Origin: Winogradskyella marina
GTDB taxonomy: Bacteria > Bacteroidota > Bacteroidia > Flavobacteriales > Flavobacteriaceae
Direction of reading: 5' to 3'
DNA length: 64,000 nucleotides
Assembly: GCF_015645385.1 (NCBI RefSeq)
Contig: NZ_JADOET010000001.1
Location: 434,001 to 498,000, forward strand
Shown: positions 45,972-54,489 of the stretch, piece after piece
Layout of the letters: every line of letters begins with the position of its first letter
Numbering within the stretch: position 1 is the stretch's first letter
Notes under the pieces: generated by a model
Told to the model about the DNA's origin: nothing
The model's input: only the letters and a program-made list of their open reading frames with translations
Database searches by the model: none
Program-made: the position numbers and the translations under genes

Positions 45972-46808
45972 ATGATTAGTATAATTATTCCGGTTTTAAA
46001 TGAGGCTGATACTATAAGTCGTTTGTTAACACATTTAATTGATAATTCGTCGCCTAAGAATATTTCTGAAATTATAGTGGTTGATGGAGGTAGTACAGAT
46101 GGCACTTTGGACATTCTTAAACCTGACAGGTTTTTAAAACCTGATAGGTCTGTTATAGAAAGCATGACACCCAATGTTCTCGATACAAAATTCCAAAAAC
46201 AGAATTTTACTCGAACTGACGTACAACTAGGTAGCGAAATAGGAGATCCTGAATCAAGTTCAGGATGGCATATTCAATCAAAAATACTTTTGCTTGAATC
46301 TTCCAAAGGCAGGGCAAAGCAAATGAACTTAGGTGCAAAACATGCCAAAGGAGAGGTTCTCTATTTTCTTCATGCCGATTCTTTTCCACCTATAGATTTT
46401 GATCAACTTATTATAAATGAAATTCAAAAAGGTAACCAAGCAGGCTGTTTTAGAATGCAGTTTGACAGCAAGCATTGGTGGTTACGTTTAGCCAGTTGGC
46501 TTACCCAATTTTCTTGGCGTGCTAGTAGAGGCGGCGACCAGAGTCAGTTTATTACAAAAACACTGTTTAACGATATTGGTGGTTATAATGAGAACTATAT
46601 TATCTACGAAGACAATATTCTGATTAATGAATTGTATGCTCGGAATGAATTTACCGTCATCAATAAAAAACTAACAACCTCTGCACGACTTTATCGTAAA
46701 CATGGTGTTTGGAAATTACAATACCACTTCTGGACAATTTATGTAAAGAAATGGTTTGGTGCTTCGGCAGATGAGTTATTGGCTTATTATAAGAAGCATG
46801 TTTGTTAA
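45972..46808 (+). CDS. TIGR04283-like arsenosugar glycosyltransferase with in-frame repeat insertion
   Basis: The 278-residue GT-A protein has IPVLNEADTI, VVDGGSTDGT and HADSFPP, and SSKGRAKQMNLGAKHAKGE, the TIGR04283 signature. In relatives only about ten residues separate the SSTDGT and KGRAKQMN segments; here residues roughly 50-105 lie between. The DNA for this piece (46119-46266) is made of a family A palindrome, the right half of family B, and a perfect ATCCTGAA-TCAAG-TTCAGGAT hairpin, all read without a stop. The conserved parts before and after keep one frame, so the gene is probably still expressed, but the loop is foreign to the fold. Confidence 0.88.
   Translation: MISIIIPVLNEADTISRLLTHLIDNSSPKNISEIIVVDGGSTDGTLDILKPDRFLKPDRSVIESMTPNVLDTKFQKQNFTRTDVQLGSEIGDPESSSGWHIQSKILLLESSKGRAKQMNLGAKHAKGEVLYFLHADSFPPIDFDQLIINEIQKGNQAGCFRMQFDSKHWWLRLASWLTQFSWRASRGGDQSQFITKTLFNDIGGYNENYIIYEDNILINELYARNEFTVINKKLTTSARLYRKHGVWKLQYHFWTIYVKKWFGASADELLAYYKKHVC
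46119..46150. repeat. Family A palindrome inside the glycosyltransferase gene
   Basis: AAACCTG-A-CAGGTTT at 46119-46133 is a perfect dyad, followed by a second AAACCTGATAGG at 46138-46149. The same motif is intergenic at 30025-30298. Confidence 0.85.
46177..46221. repeat. Family B right half inside the glycosyltransferase gene
   Basis: TTCTCGATACAA and the end ACTCGAACTGACG match the right half of the nested palindrome at 29347-29460 (29409-29420 and 29448-29460, one base different). Spacing between the two blocks is shorter here. Confidence 0.85.
46246..46266. repeat. Family C palindrome inside the glycosyltransferase gene
   Basis: ATCCTGAA, loop TCAAG, TTCAGGAT, a perfect hairpin of a type that is common between genes of Flavobacteriaceae, from general knowledge. 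Confidence 0.75.
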
Positions 46809-46828
46809 TTAAGCCTCACCATTTGGAA

Positions 46829-47272
46829 TTATTTTTCCAGCTTTTTTTGAGTTAAATTTACTTTTGTTCTAAAATAATTATGTCCTCCATCAAATACCAT
46901 AAACCAATCACTTAAATTAACCCATTCGTTATGTGGGTGAAAACGACAGGAATAGATTAATAGAATTTCTTCATTGTTTTCAAATAAAGTTGGAATTATA
47001 AAGAACCGATAATCATTAATATCAATTTGGCGGTTTTTGTATTTAACATTAAAACGGTTTACTCCTTCTTCTAAAATTTGAAAAAGGACACTAAACTCTT
47101 CCTCATTTAAAGAAGTTCTTGAATTATGTTTATAATGCAGATAACCTAAGTTATCAAGTTTTACTTGAGCATTTGCTAAATCAAAGTCAATGATTTTAAA
47201 ATTATCTTTCTTTATTCTAGGTTCACAACTAAAAACAAAAGTTAAAACAACAAAGCTTAAAATTAGTTTCAT
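46829..47272 (-). CDS. Small lipoprotein of unknown function
   Basis: The 147-residue product has a lipoprotein signal (LTFVFSC, Cys16). The mature part is mixed alpha/beta with aromatic residues in the second half, and I recognise no family. It lies 3 bases downstream of a phosphatase gene on the same strand, with which it is probably co-transcribed, and is convergent with the arsenosugar unit. No function is proposed. Confidence 0.6.
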   Translation of the reverse strand: MKLILSFVVLTFVFSCEPRIKKDNFKIIDFDLANAQVKLDNLGYLHYKHNSRTSLNEEEFSVLFQILEEGVNRFNVKYKNRQIDINDYRFFIIPTLFENNEEILLIYSCRFHPHNEWVNLSDWFMVFDGGHNYFRTKVNLTQKKLEK

Positions 47273-47275
47273 AGT

Positions 47276-48007
47276 CTATTTCTTATTCCTCCCCTTTTCA
47301 TCAGGATACAAATCCATAACCTTATCACTCTGAAAAATTTCTTTGGTATCAATATCTATAGCCGATAGTTTTCCTGTAAACGTTGCGCCTGTATCAACAT
47401 TCCAAACGTTAGCTGCATGCATCGGTTGGTCTTTACCAAAATTAATAGTTGGGGTATGACCTATATAAATTTCAGCATAATGTTTTAAACGGTTAGGATA
47501 AAGTTTTGAGTTCTTCTCTATACGCTGATCCAAGGTTAACGCCATTTCCCATAATGTTCTATCAAAATAGAAATTTTCTTTGTGCAATTCGCGTTCCACA
47601 CCATGCATAGAGGTAAATCCGGCATGTAGGAACAATCGATTTTCAGAATCAATGTGATATAAGGGCATGCCTTCAAAAAAATCGAGATGCATTAATTTTT
47701 GGTCTTTAGAAAAGCCATCGTAACTTTCTATAGTTTCCTTACCGCCATTTTTAAACCAAACATCATTCACGGTACCATACGCCAACCATTGTTCGCACCA
47801 AATATCATGATTACCCTTAATGAAAACACAGGTATTCGTTTTAGATAATTCAATTAAATACTGAATCACTTGTGCAGCTTCACTCCAGCCATCAACATAA
47901 TCTCCTAAGAAAATTAATGTATCATCAGAACTCACATTTGCGCGTTCTACAACTTGAACCAACCCTCTTAAACCACCATGAATATCTCCTACTGCTAACG
48001 TTCTCAT
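47276..48007 (-). CDS. Calcineurin-like serine/threonine phosphatase
   Basis: The 243-residue cytoplasmic enzyme has the complete metal-site motifs of the PPP family: GDIHGG (residues 7-12), GDYVDGW (near 35), KGNHD (near 65) and LHAGF/IGHTP further on. It resembles small bacterial protein phosphatases and symmetrical Ap4A-like hydrolases; substrate is not determined. It stands in clear contrast to the altered metallophosphoesterase at 41289-42116. Confidence 0.9.
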   Translation of the reverse strand: MRTLAVGDIHGGLRGLVQVVERANVSSDDTLIFLGDYVDGWSEAAQVIQYLIELSKTNTCVFIKGNHDIWCEQWLAYGTVNDVWFKNGGKETIESYDGFSKDQKLMHLDFFEGMPLYHIDSENRLFLHAGFTSMHGVERELHKENFYFDRTLWEMALTLDQRIEKNSKLYPNRLKHYAEIYIGHTPTINFGKDQPMHAANVWNVDTGATFTGKLSAIDIDTKEIFQSDKVMDLYPDEKGRNKK

Positions 48008-48189
48008 ATGACTTCTATTTTTATCAAAGCTAAAATTAAGTATTTAATAATGATACACTTAATTTGAATTCTTAATTTTTCTTAAAGTTGTTAAACTTAA
48101 GATAAATCTTACTTAACAAAAGTTTAAATCGACTTTCTAAAAGACTTCATTCTTCTACTTTGGCTGAAATCTAATCAACCAACCAAAAA

Positions 48190-49719
48190 ATGAAAATCAA
48201 TCAAATCATCATTGCGCTTACGTTATTTTTAACGTCGCAATCTTACGGACAGCAAACCTTTTCTTCAACATTACTAGATTCTAAAACAGAGAAACCCATT
48301 CCTTTTGCTAGCATTCAATTTAACTCTAAAACTGGAGTTATTAGCAACGATCAAGGCGAGTTTAACATCAGTATTAATCGTGCTATAAAAGCAACCGACT
48401 CATTAATGATAAGTTGTTTAGGCTATGAAGAAAAACGTATTCCACTTTTAAATTTTAACCAATCTACCATTTTATTAACTTCAAAATCTGTTGATTTATC
48501 CGAGGTTTTAGTCACCAATAAAAACTACAGCATAGACGAAATTCTAGATAAGATAAAAGAAGGCTTAACGCTTAATTACGATTTTAGTTATAACAAACGA
48601 AAATTGTTCTATAGAACATCTTACTACACAGACATGGATAAGTATGATGTTATATTAGAAAAGTCAACCATCCCTGAATTCAATCAGCAATTTATAGATA
48701 GCTTACTTCTAATTATGCCTAAAAGTAATAGTAATCATACTGAAGTATTAGGTGAACTCTATGGAGAAATTGAACCAGAAGCATCTCAAAAAATGGACAT
48801 TCTAAAAGCTTGTCGTTTATATGACAAATCTAAAGACATCAACTTAGATAATTATGAAAAACGGTTTAATGACATCTTTAAAAAGTATGTAAAACGCGAT
48901 TCGTATTTTAAAATTAAATCGGGTTGGTTTAGCGTGAAAGAAGAAATGGATTCGTCTTTATTTGGAGATACAAATGAGAAAGAGGAAGCCGTTACTGATG
49001 CTTTACTTGCAGAGCAACAAAAGAAAGACTCTATCCGTAAAATAGGATTTTTACATTGGCGAAAAATGATGATACATAAATTTGAAAACAATAATTTTAT
49101 TGATGACGATAATGACCTCAACTTTATTCATAAATCACGACGCTATGAATTTGAAATCGCAGACTATGCATATATCAATAATATGTTTGTGTATGTGATT
49201 CCATTTAAACCAAAACGAAGTGAAGACTTTTCGGGAACGATGTATGTGAATACAGAAGATTTTGCAGTTATACGCGTTGATTATAAAAATGTGAAGCCAC
49301 TAAGTAAGTTTTCTCTTCTTGGAATTTCCATGAAAAAATACTTAAAGGAAGGAACCATTATCTTTCAAAAAAATGACAATGATAAATACACTTTAAAATA
49401 CAGAGATGAGTCTTTAGGCCAACGCGTTGGTATTAAACGACCTTTTAAAATTGTGGAAAAAAATAAAAATGTAAAAGGCAGACGAAAACAAAACGAATTA
49501 AAAGGTGATATTCATTTTATTGTTAGAAATATTGAAAAAACAGAACTTGTGGTCTTTGAAACCAATAGTATTTCTGAATCTGATTTTAAAAATTTCAAAG
49601 AAAAACCGCAGGTTTCACCAACACAATTAAACCAATATGATCCTGAGTTTTGGAAAGGCTATAATATTATTGAACCTAATAAAGCTATAAAAGATTTTAA
49701 GGTGCTTGAACGTGAGTAA
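48190..49719 (+). CDS. Exported protein with carboxypeptidase-like regulatory domain
   Basis: The 509-residue protein has a signal peptide (MKINQIIIALTLFLTSQSYG) followed by a beta-sandwich carboxypeptidase D regulatory-like domain (residues 25-110, with KPIPFASI and LGYEEKRIP), common at the start of Bacteroidota surface proteins. The remaining 400 residues are rich in Lys and aromatic residues without a TonB barrel and are of unknown function. It is a single gene between opposite-strand neighbours. Confidence 0.8.
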   Translation: MKINQIIIALTLFLTSQSYGQQTFSSTLLDSKTEKPIPFASIQFNSKTGVISNDQGEFNISINRAIKATDSLMISCLGYEEKRIPLLNFNQSTILLTSKSVDLSEVLVTNKNYSIDEILDKIKEGLTLNYDFSYNKRKLFYRTSYYTDMDKYDVILEKSTIPEFNQQFIDSLLLIMPKSNSNHTEVLGELYGEIEPEASQKMDILKACRLYDKSKDINLDNYEKRFNDIFKKYVKRDSYFKIKSGWFSVKEEMDSSLFGDTNEKEEAVTDALLAEQQKKDSIRKIGFLHWRKMMIHKFENNNFIDDDNDLNFIHKSRRYEFEIADYAYINNMFVYVIPFKPKRSEDFSGTMYVNTEDFAVIRVDYKNVKPLSKFSLLGISMKKYLKEGTIIFQKNDNDKYTLKYRDESLGQRVGIKRPFKIVEKNKNVKGRRKQNELKGDIHFIVRNIEKTELVVFETNSISESDFKNFKEKPQVSPTQLNQYDPEFWKGYNIIEPNKAIKDFKVLERE

Positions 49720-49765
49720 GTAAATTAGTATTCATCATTACCGATTTAATTTCCGATCAAAAACA

Positions 49766-50770
49766 CTACTCTTTATAATGTGCTCTTATAATATCCTCCA
49801 CAGGTTTATTCTGTGGAGTAAATTGATTATCATCCATACCACCAACTTCATCATGCTGTACAAACCACTTCCAAAGATAACCGCCTGCGAACCAATCTTC
49901 GTTCCAAACCGCATCGAATAAGGCTTGTGTGGCATTCTTTTGTGCTTCGTGATTAACTGAGGTCATAGAACGGTCGTACCTCCATGGTTCTTTTGCCGTA
50001 AAATCTACACTTCTATATCCAAATTCGGTGAATAAAATTGGTCTGTTTAGTTTCTCTGAAAACCCTTTTAAATCGTCTTTATGTTTTCCCCAACCTTTTA
50101 TACAATCCTCAATCGTTGGTGTTTGCATATCACTGACAGGAAAATAAGCATCAATACCAACATAATCTAATTCCGACCAAAATGGTGTGCTCCAAAATTC
50201 ATCCCAATTAGCCGCATAGGTTAAGTTCCCTGTATATACCGTTCTAATTTCCTTTATTAATTGATGCCAATATTCTGGTCTATTTTTTATAAATTCTTGG
50301 AGTTCGGTTCCAATGCAAAATACTTCTACATTAAATTCTTCAGCCAATTCAGCATATTCTATGATAAAGTCGGTATATGAGGTTTCTAACAATTGCCAAT
50401 CGGCTTCCGAAGATGCTTTTAAAAACCCTGTGAATTCTCCATGAGAAATCCATAATTGAGGTTTTACCATTACCTTAATTCCCTCCTTGTGAAGGGCTTC
50501 AATATATTGTCCGGCACCAGATCGCGTTTCACCAAACCACTGACGGTCTGTATTATGAAGTATTTCAGGGCGGTTAACATCTCTTATAAAACCAAAAGGC
50601 ATAACCGCTGCAGCATTCGCATTAATATTTACTAACGGCTCCACATGAGTAGAATCCACAACACCTCTTGAGGCCACAAAACTAACTCCATTTATTTTCT
50701 GAGGTTTGTATTTGGCCGCAGCACAACTTATAAAAATAAAACTTAAAAGGAAATAAAATATTTGTCGCAT
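49766..50770 (-). CDS. Glycoside hydrolase family 113-like lipoprotein
   Basis: The 334-residue protein has a lipoprotein signal ending in IFISC (Cys16) and a TIM-barrel with the GH113-like sequence. The acid/base Glu lies in CIGTELQEF near residue 155 and the nucleophile Glu in LFTEFGYRS near 248, with YVGIDAYFP and KWFVQHDE around them. GH113 enzymes cut beta-1,4-mannan; a related TIM-barrel specificity is possible. It is anchored to the outer membrane and starts 97 bases from a divergent oxidoreductase gene. Confidence 0.82.
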   Translation of the reverse strand: MRQIFYFLLSFIFISCAAAKYKPQKINGVSFVASRGVVDSTHVEPLVNINANAAAVMPFGFIRDVNRPEILHNTDRQWFGETRSGAGQYIEALHKEGIKVMVKPQLWISHGEFTGFLKASSEADWQLLETSYTDFIIEYAELAEEFNVEVFCIGTELQEFIKNRPEYWHQLIKEIRTVYTGNLTYAANWDEFWSTPFWSELDYVGIDAYFPVSDMQTPTIEDCIKGWGKHKDDLKGFSEKLNRPILFTEFGYRSVDFTAKEPWRYDRSMTSVNHEAQKNATQALFDAVWNEDWFAGGYLWKWFVQHDEVGGMDDNQFTPQNKPVEDIIRAHYKE

Positions 50771-50867
50771 ACTGTAAAATTATGTCTAAATTTAAAGAAA
50801 TTCGGCTTTTAGGATAAGGTTTTAACAAAAGCTTCGACCTATAGTCTATATTAACAACCTCAATTAT

Positions 50868-52172
50868 ATGGAACACATCGTTATTATTGGCAACGGCATT
50901 TCTGGAGTTACCCTTGCAAGACACGTTAGAAAACTATCCGATAAAAGAATAACTATCGTCTCTGCCGAAACCGATTATTTCTTCTCACGTACCGCACTAA
51001 TGTACGTTTACATGGGACACATGAAATTTGAACACACCCAACCATACGAAAATTGGTTCTGGAAAAAAAACAGAATTGAACTCAAAAAAGGGTACGTAAA
51101 GCAAGTTGAAACAGCAACCAAAACACTTCATTTTGCAGAAGGAGACACTTTGCAATACGATAAATTAATTATCGCCACAGGAAGTAAACCCAATAAATTT
51201 GGTTGGCCAGGACAAGATTTAAACGGTGTAATGGGGATGTATCACAAGCAAGATTTAGAAAATCTTGAAAAACATGCACCCAATAATGAGGTCTGCAAAC
51301 GTGCCGTGATTGTTGGAGGTGGATTAATAGGTATTGAATTGGCAGAAATGCTAAATAGCCGAAGTATTCCTGTAACATTTTTGGTTAGGGAAGATAGCTT
51401 TTGGGATGGCGTGTTGCCTCAAGGAGAAAGTGAAATGATTAACAGGCATATAAAAAATCATCATATCGATTTACGATTATCTACCAACTTGAAAGAAATA
51501 AAATCCGATGAAAACGGAAAAGTCAAATCTGTAATTATTGAGGAAACAGGAGAAGAACTAGAATGTAATGTGGTTGGCTTAACAGCTGGAGTAGCTCCAA
51601 ATATTGATTTCATTAAAGATTCTGATATTGAAACAGGAAGAGGAGTTAAAGTGAATCGTTTTTTAGAAACCAACATTCCAGATGTCTATGCTATTGGTGA
51701 TTGTGCCGAACAGCATGAAGCCATTGGAAACCGAAGACCAATTGAAGCCGTTTGGTACACTGGTCGTATGATGGGTGAAACATTAGCACAAACCATTTGC
51801 GGTAATAAAATGGAATACAAACCAGGTCATTGGTTTAATTCTGCTAAATTTTTAGATATCGAATATCAAACCTATGGTTGGGTCTTTGGCAAAGGCGGAC
51901 GACCAGAATACGAACAACATTTTCATTGGAAACATGATGACGACACCAAATGTATAACTGTTGCTTACGATAAAAACACCAATGCATTTTTAGGCATTAA
52001 CACCTTTGGCATTAGAATGCGCCATGAAGTCTTTGATCAATGGCTTACCGAAAAACGCGATGTAGATTATGTAATGCAACATCTAAATGAAGCGAATTTC
52101 GATCCTGAGTTTTACTCAAGATTTGAAAACGAAATTTTACAAGCCTATAATAACCAATTACAAACTGCATAA
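50868..52172 (+). CDS. FAD/NAD(P)-dependent oxidoreductase
   Basis: The 434-residue flavoprotein has two Rossmann motifs, IIGNGISGVT at the N-terminus (FAD) and VIVGGGLIGIE near residue 147 (NAD(P)), and the conserved VYAIGDCAE of the pyridine-nucleotide disulfide oxidoreductase fold near 275. The redox Cys pair of glutathione reductase-like enzymes is absent, so it resembles nitrite-reductase or rubredoxin-reductase-type flavoproteins. The next gene starts 2 bases after its stop and encodes a membrane iron-sulfur protein, a likely electron partner. Confidence 0.88.
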   Translation: MEHIVIIGNGISGVTLARHVRKLSDKRITIVSAETDYFFSRTALMYVYMGHMKFEHTQPYENWFWKKNRIELKKGYVKQVETATKTLHFAEGDTLQYDKLIIATGSKPNKFGWPGQDLNGVMGMYHKQDLENLEKHAPNNEVCKRAVIVGGGLIGIELAEMLNSRSIPVTFLVREDSFWDGVLPQGESEMINRHIKNHHIDLRLSTNLKEIKSDENGKVKSVIIEETGEELECNVVGLTAGVAPNIDFIKDSDIETGRGVKVNRFLETNIPDVYAIGDCAEQHEAIGNRRPIEAVWYTGRMMGETLAQTICGNKMEYKPGHWFNSAKFLDIEYQTYGWVFGKGGRPEYEQHFHWKHDDDTKCITVAYDKNTNAFLGINTFGIRMRHEVFDQWLTEKRDVDYVMQHLNEANFDPEFYSRFENEILQAYNNQLQTA

Positions 52173-52174
52173 TA

Positions 52175-53764
52175 ATGAGCAATAAATTAAATCACAGTAT
52201 GTCTTTAGCAAAACCAGATGCTTTAGGTATTAATAACAAACAAAAAGTAGCTCTTGCCATAGGAGTTATTGGCTTATTTATTTTAGCCTTAGCGCTTTTT
52301 AACACTAACTTTCCAAATAAAGGTTTATTTCTTACACTGTCGTTAGGATCTATAATTGGTGGTATTATCATGTATTCTAGAGAAGCTTACCTTTCAAAAC
52401 TAGAAGGCATAAAGAATGATGGAGTTTGGTTTAAATCTATTTCCTCGCGTGGAATTTGGGGCTGGATTATTGGTGTTGTCTTAACGACGTTTTATATTGT
52501 ACTTTACTTCTTTCCAAAATACTTAGGTTTAGGGACCGACGGAGAGGCCAACACAGGGTTAATTGCGCTTTTTGACCCATTAAGTCAACTCTTATCCGGT
52601 AGAAATGCGAGCCAATGGTTTGTTTACGGTACACTATATACCGTTGCGATTTTAGCCTTTGGTTATAAATTTATATTAAAATACAGACATAATCGTTACC
52701 AACAATTACGTACCGTTTCAGTGATGTTTTTCCAATTAGGTTTTGCCTTTTTGATTCCTGAATTTATGTACGTTATGAATAACGATTTACCATATTATGA
52801 CCTTAAAAGTATATGGCCGCTTAATTATTACATTTTTGATGAATGGTCTGTAAATGGCTTTCTATCTAATGGAAATATTGGATTAGCATTACTTCTATTT
52901 GGCATCCTATCTATTTTTGTTTTTACGCCTATTTTAACTTATAAATATGGAAAACGTTGGTATTGCTCTTGGGTTTGTGGCTGTGGCGGCTTAGCAGAAA
53001 CTGCTGGTGATTCTTTTAGACAATTATCGTCTAAAAAAATGTACGCATGGAAAATAGAACGTTGGTTAATTCATGTGGTATTGGTCTTTTCAATTGTGAT
53101 GACAACCGCTGTGGTTTACACTTATTTAGGCTATGACAAGAATGATTTTTGGTTAACACGAGGTGTTTTTATCAGTTTAGTTATTGGATTTTTGACCCTT
53201 GTTTTTGCGTTAGTAATGCTATTTAAAAGACACGAATTAGGCAAAGATGCTAAATACGGAGCTATTGGTTTCTTTATTGTAATCGCACTTTTACTCGGAA
53301 TGCATTATACGGGTACAACAGACCACTTATTCTATATTAAAGCCGGAGCTTTACGATCTGCATATGGTATTTATATTGGTTCTATTTTCTCAGGTGTAAT
53401 TGGTACAGGCTTTTACCCTATTTTAGGAAACCGATCATGGTGTCGTTTTGGTTGCCCTATGGCAGCGATTTTAGGATTTCAACAACGTTTATTTTCTAAA
53501 TTTAGAATTACCACAAATGGTGGACAATGTATTTCTTGTGGTAACTGTTCTAACAGTTGTGAAATGGGAATTGATGTAAGACACTATGCACAAAAAGGAG
53601 AAAACATCGTACGTTCTAGTTGTGTTGGTTGCGGTATTTGTTCTGCAGTGTGCCCAAGAGGTGTTTTAAAATTAGAAAATGACTCTATGAAAGGACGTAT
53701 CAATCCAACAGAGGTCCTTTTAGGAAACGATGTTGATTTAATGGATTTAGTAAATCAAAAATAA
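52175..53764 (+). CDS. Membrane polyferredoxin (NapH/NosR/RnfB-like)
   Basis: The 529-residue protein has about ten membrane segments, Cys motifs CSWVCGCGG and RFGCPMA near the membrane, and two [4Fe-4S] clusters near the C-terminus (CISCGNCSNSC, CVGCGICSAVC). The architecture is that of quinol-linked polyferredoxins which feed electrons to or from a soluble flavoprotein; the partner is encoded immediately upstream. The electron acceptor is not identified. Confidence 0.88.
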   Translation: MSNKLNHSMSLAKPDALGINNKQKVALAIGVIGLFILALALFNTNFPNKGLFLTLSLGSIIGGIIMYSREAYLSKLEGIKNDGVWFKSISSRGIWGWIIGVVLTTFYIVLYFFPKYLGLGTDGEANTGLIALFDPLSQLLSGRNASQWFVYGTLYTVAILAFGYKFILKYRHNRYQQLRTVSVMFFQLGFAFLIPEFMYVMNNDLPYYDLKSIWPLNYYIFDEWSVNGFLSNGNIGLALLLFGILSIFVFTPILTYKYGKRWYCSWVCGCGGLAETAGDSFRQLSSKKMYAWKIERWLIHVVLVFSIVMTTAVVYTYLGYDKNDFWLTRGVFISLVIGFLTLVFALVMLFKRHELGKDAKYGAIGFFIVIALLLGMHYTGTTDHLFYIKAGALRSAYGIYIGSIFSGVIGTGFYPILGNRSWCRFGCPMAAILGFQQRLFSKFRITTNGGQCISCGNCSNSCEMGIDVRHYAQKGENIVRSSCVGCGICSAVCPRGVLKLENDSMKGRINPTEVLLGNDVDLMDLVNQK

Positions 53765-53796
53765 GAAGATTACTTTTGCACTTTCAAACACACTAA

Positions 53797-54489
53797 ATGC
53801 CTAACATAAAAGTTATTATTCCTGCGTATAACGAAGAAGAATCAATTCCTCTCGTCATAAAAGACATACCTTCTATTGTCGATGAAATTATTGTGGTTAG
53901 TAATAATTCTACAGATAATACTGAAACTAATGCTAAAAATGCTGGAGCTACAGTATTAGTTGAAAACAGAAAAGGGTATGGTTATGCGTGTTTAAAAGGC
54001 ATGGATTATATCGCCAAGCAAGAAAAAAAAACAGACATTGTAGTTTTTTTAGATGGGGATTATAGTGATTATCCTGAAGAATTAACAAAAATTGTTCAAC
54101 CTATTATTAATAACAATGTTGATTTTGTGATTGGTGCTCGTGTTAAAGAATTGCGAGAAGAAGGTTCAATGACTGCCCCTCAAATTTTTGGTAATTGGCT
54201 AGCAACTAACTTAATGACTTTGTTTTTCCGTTCTACATTTACTGACTTAGGCCCTTTCAGAGCAATTAAATATGACAAACTTTTAGGGTTAAATATGGAA
54301 GATAAAACCTATGGCTGGACTGTAGAAATGCAATTAAAGGTTTTAAAACAAAAATTAAGTTATAAGGAAATTCCTGTTAATTATAGAAACAGAATAGGTG
54401 TCTCAAAAGTTTCAGGTACGATAAAAGGTGCTATCTTTGCAGGTATAAAAATCTTAGGTTGGATTTTTAAATATAGTTTTAAGAAATGA
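53797..54489 (+). CDS. GT2 glycosyltransferase, dolichyl-phosphate-mannose-like
   Basis: The 230-residue GT-A enzyme has IPAYNEEESI, VVSNNSTDNT and the DGDYSDYP metal site near residue 90, then a C-terminal hydrophobic stretch. Such enzymes transfer sugar from an NDP-sugar to a polyprenyl phosphate at the inner membrane. It overlaps the next gene by 4 bases and begins a three-gene set with a large processive glycosyltransferase and a membrane glycosyltransferase. Confidence 0.9.
   Translation: MPNIKVIIPAYNEEESIPLVIKDIPSIVDEIIVVSNNSTDNTETNAKNAGATVLVENRKGYGYACLKGMDYIAKQEKKTDIVVFLDGDYSDYPEELTKIVQPIINNNVDFVIGARVKELREEGSMTAPQIFGNWLATNLMTLFFRSTFTDLGPFRAIKYDKLLGLNMEDKTYGWTVEMQLKVLKQKLSYKEIPVNYRNRIGVSKVSGTIKGAIFAGIKILGWIFKYSFKK

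Noticed and set aside
45972..46808. Reading the glycosyltransferase as a frameshifted pseudogene because of the odd loop
   Set aside because: Both halves, including the KGRAKQMN and HADSFPP segments, stay in one frame, so an in-frame insertion is more economical.
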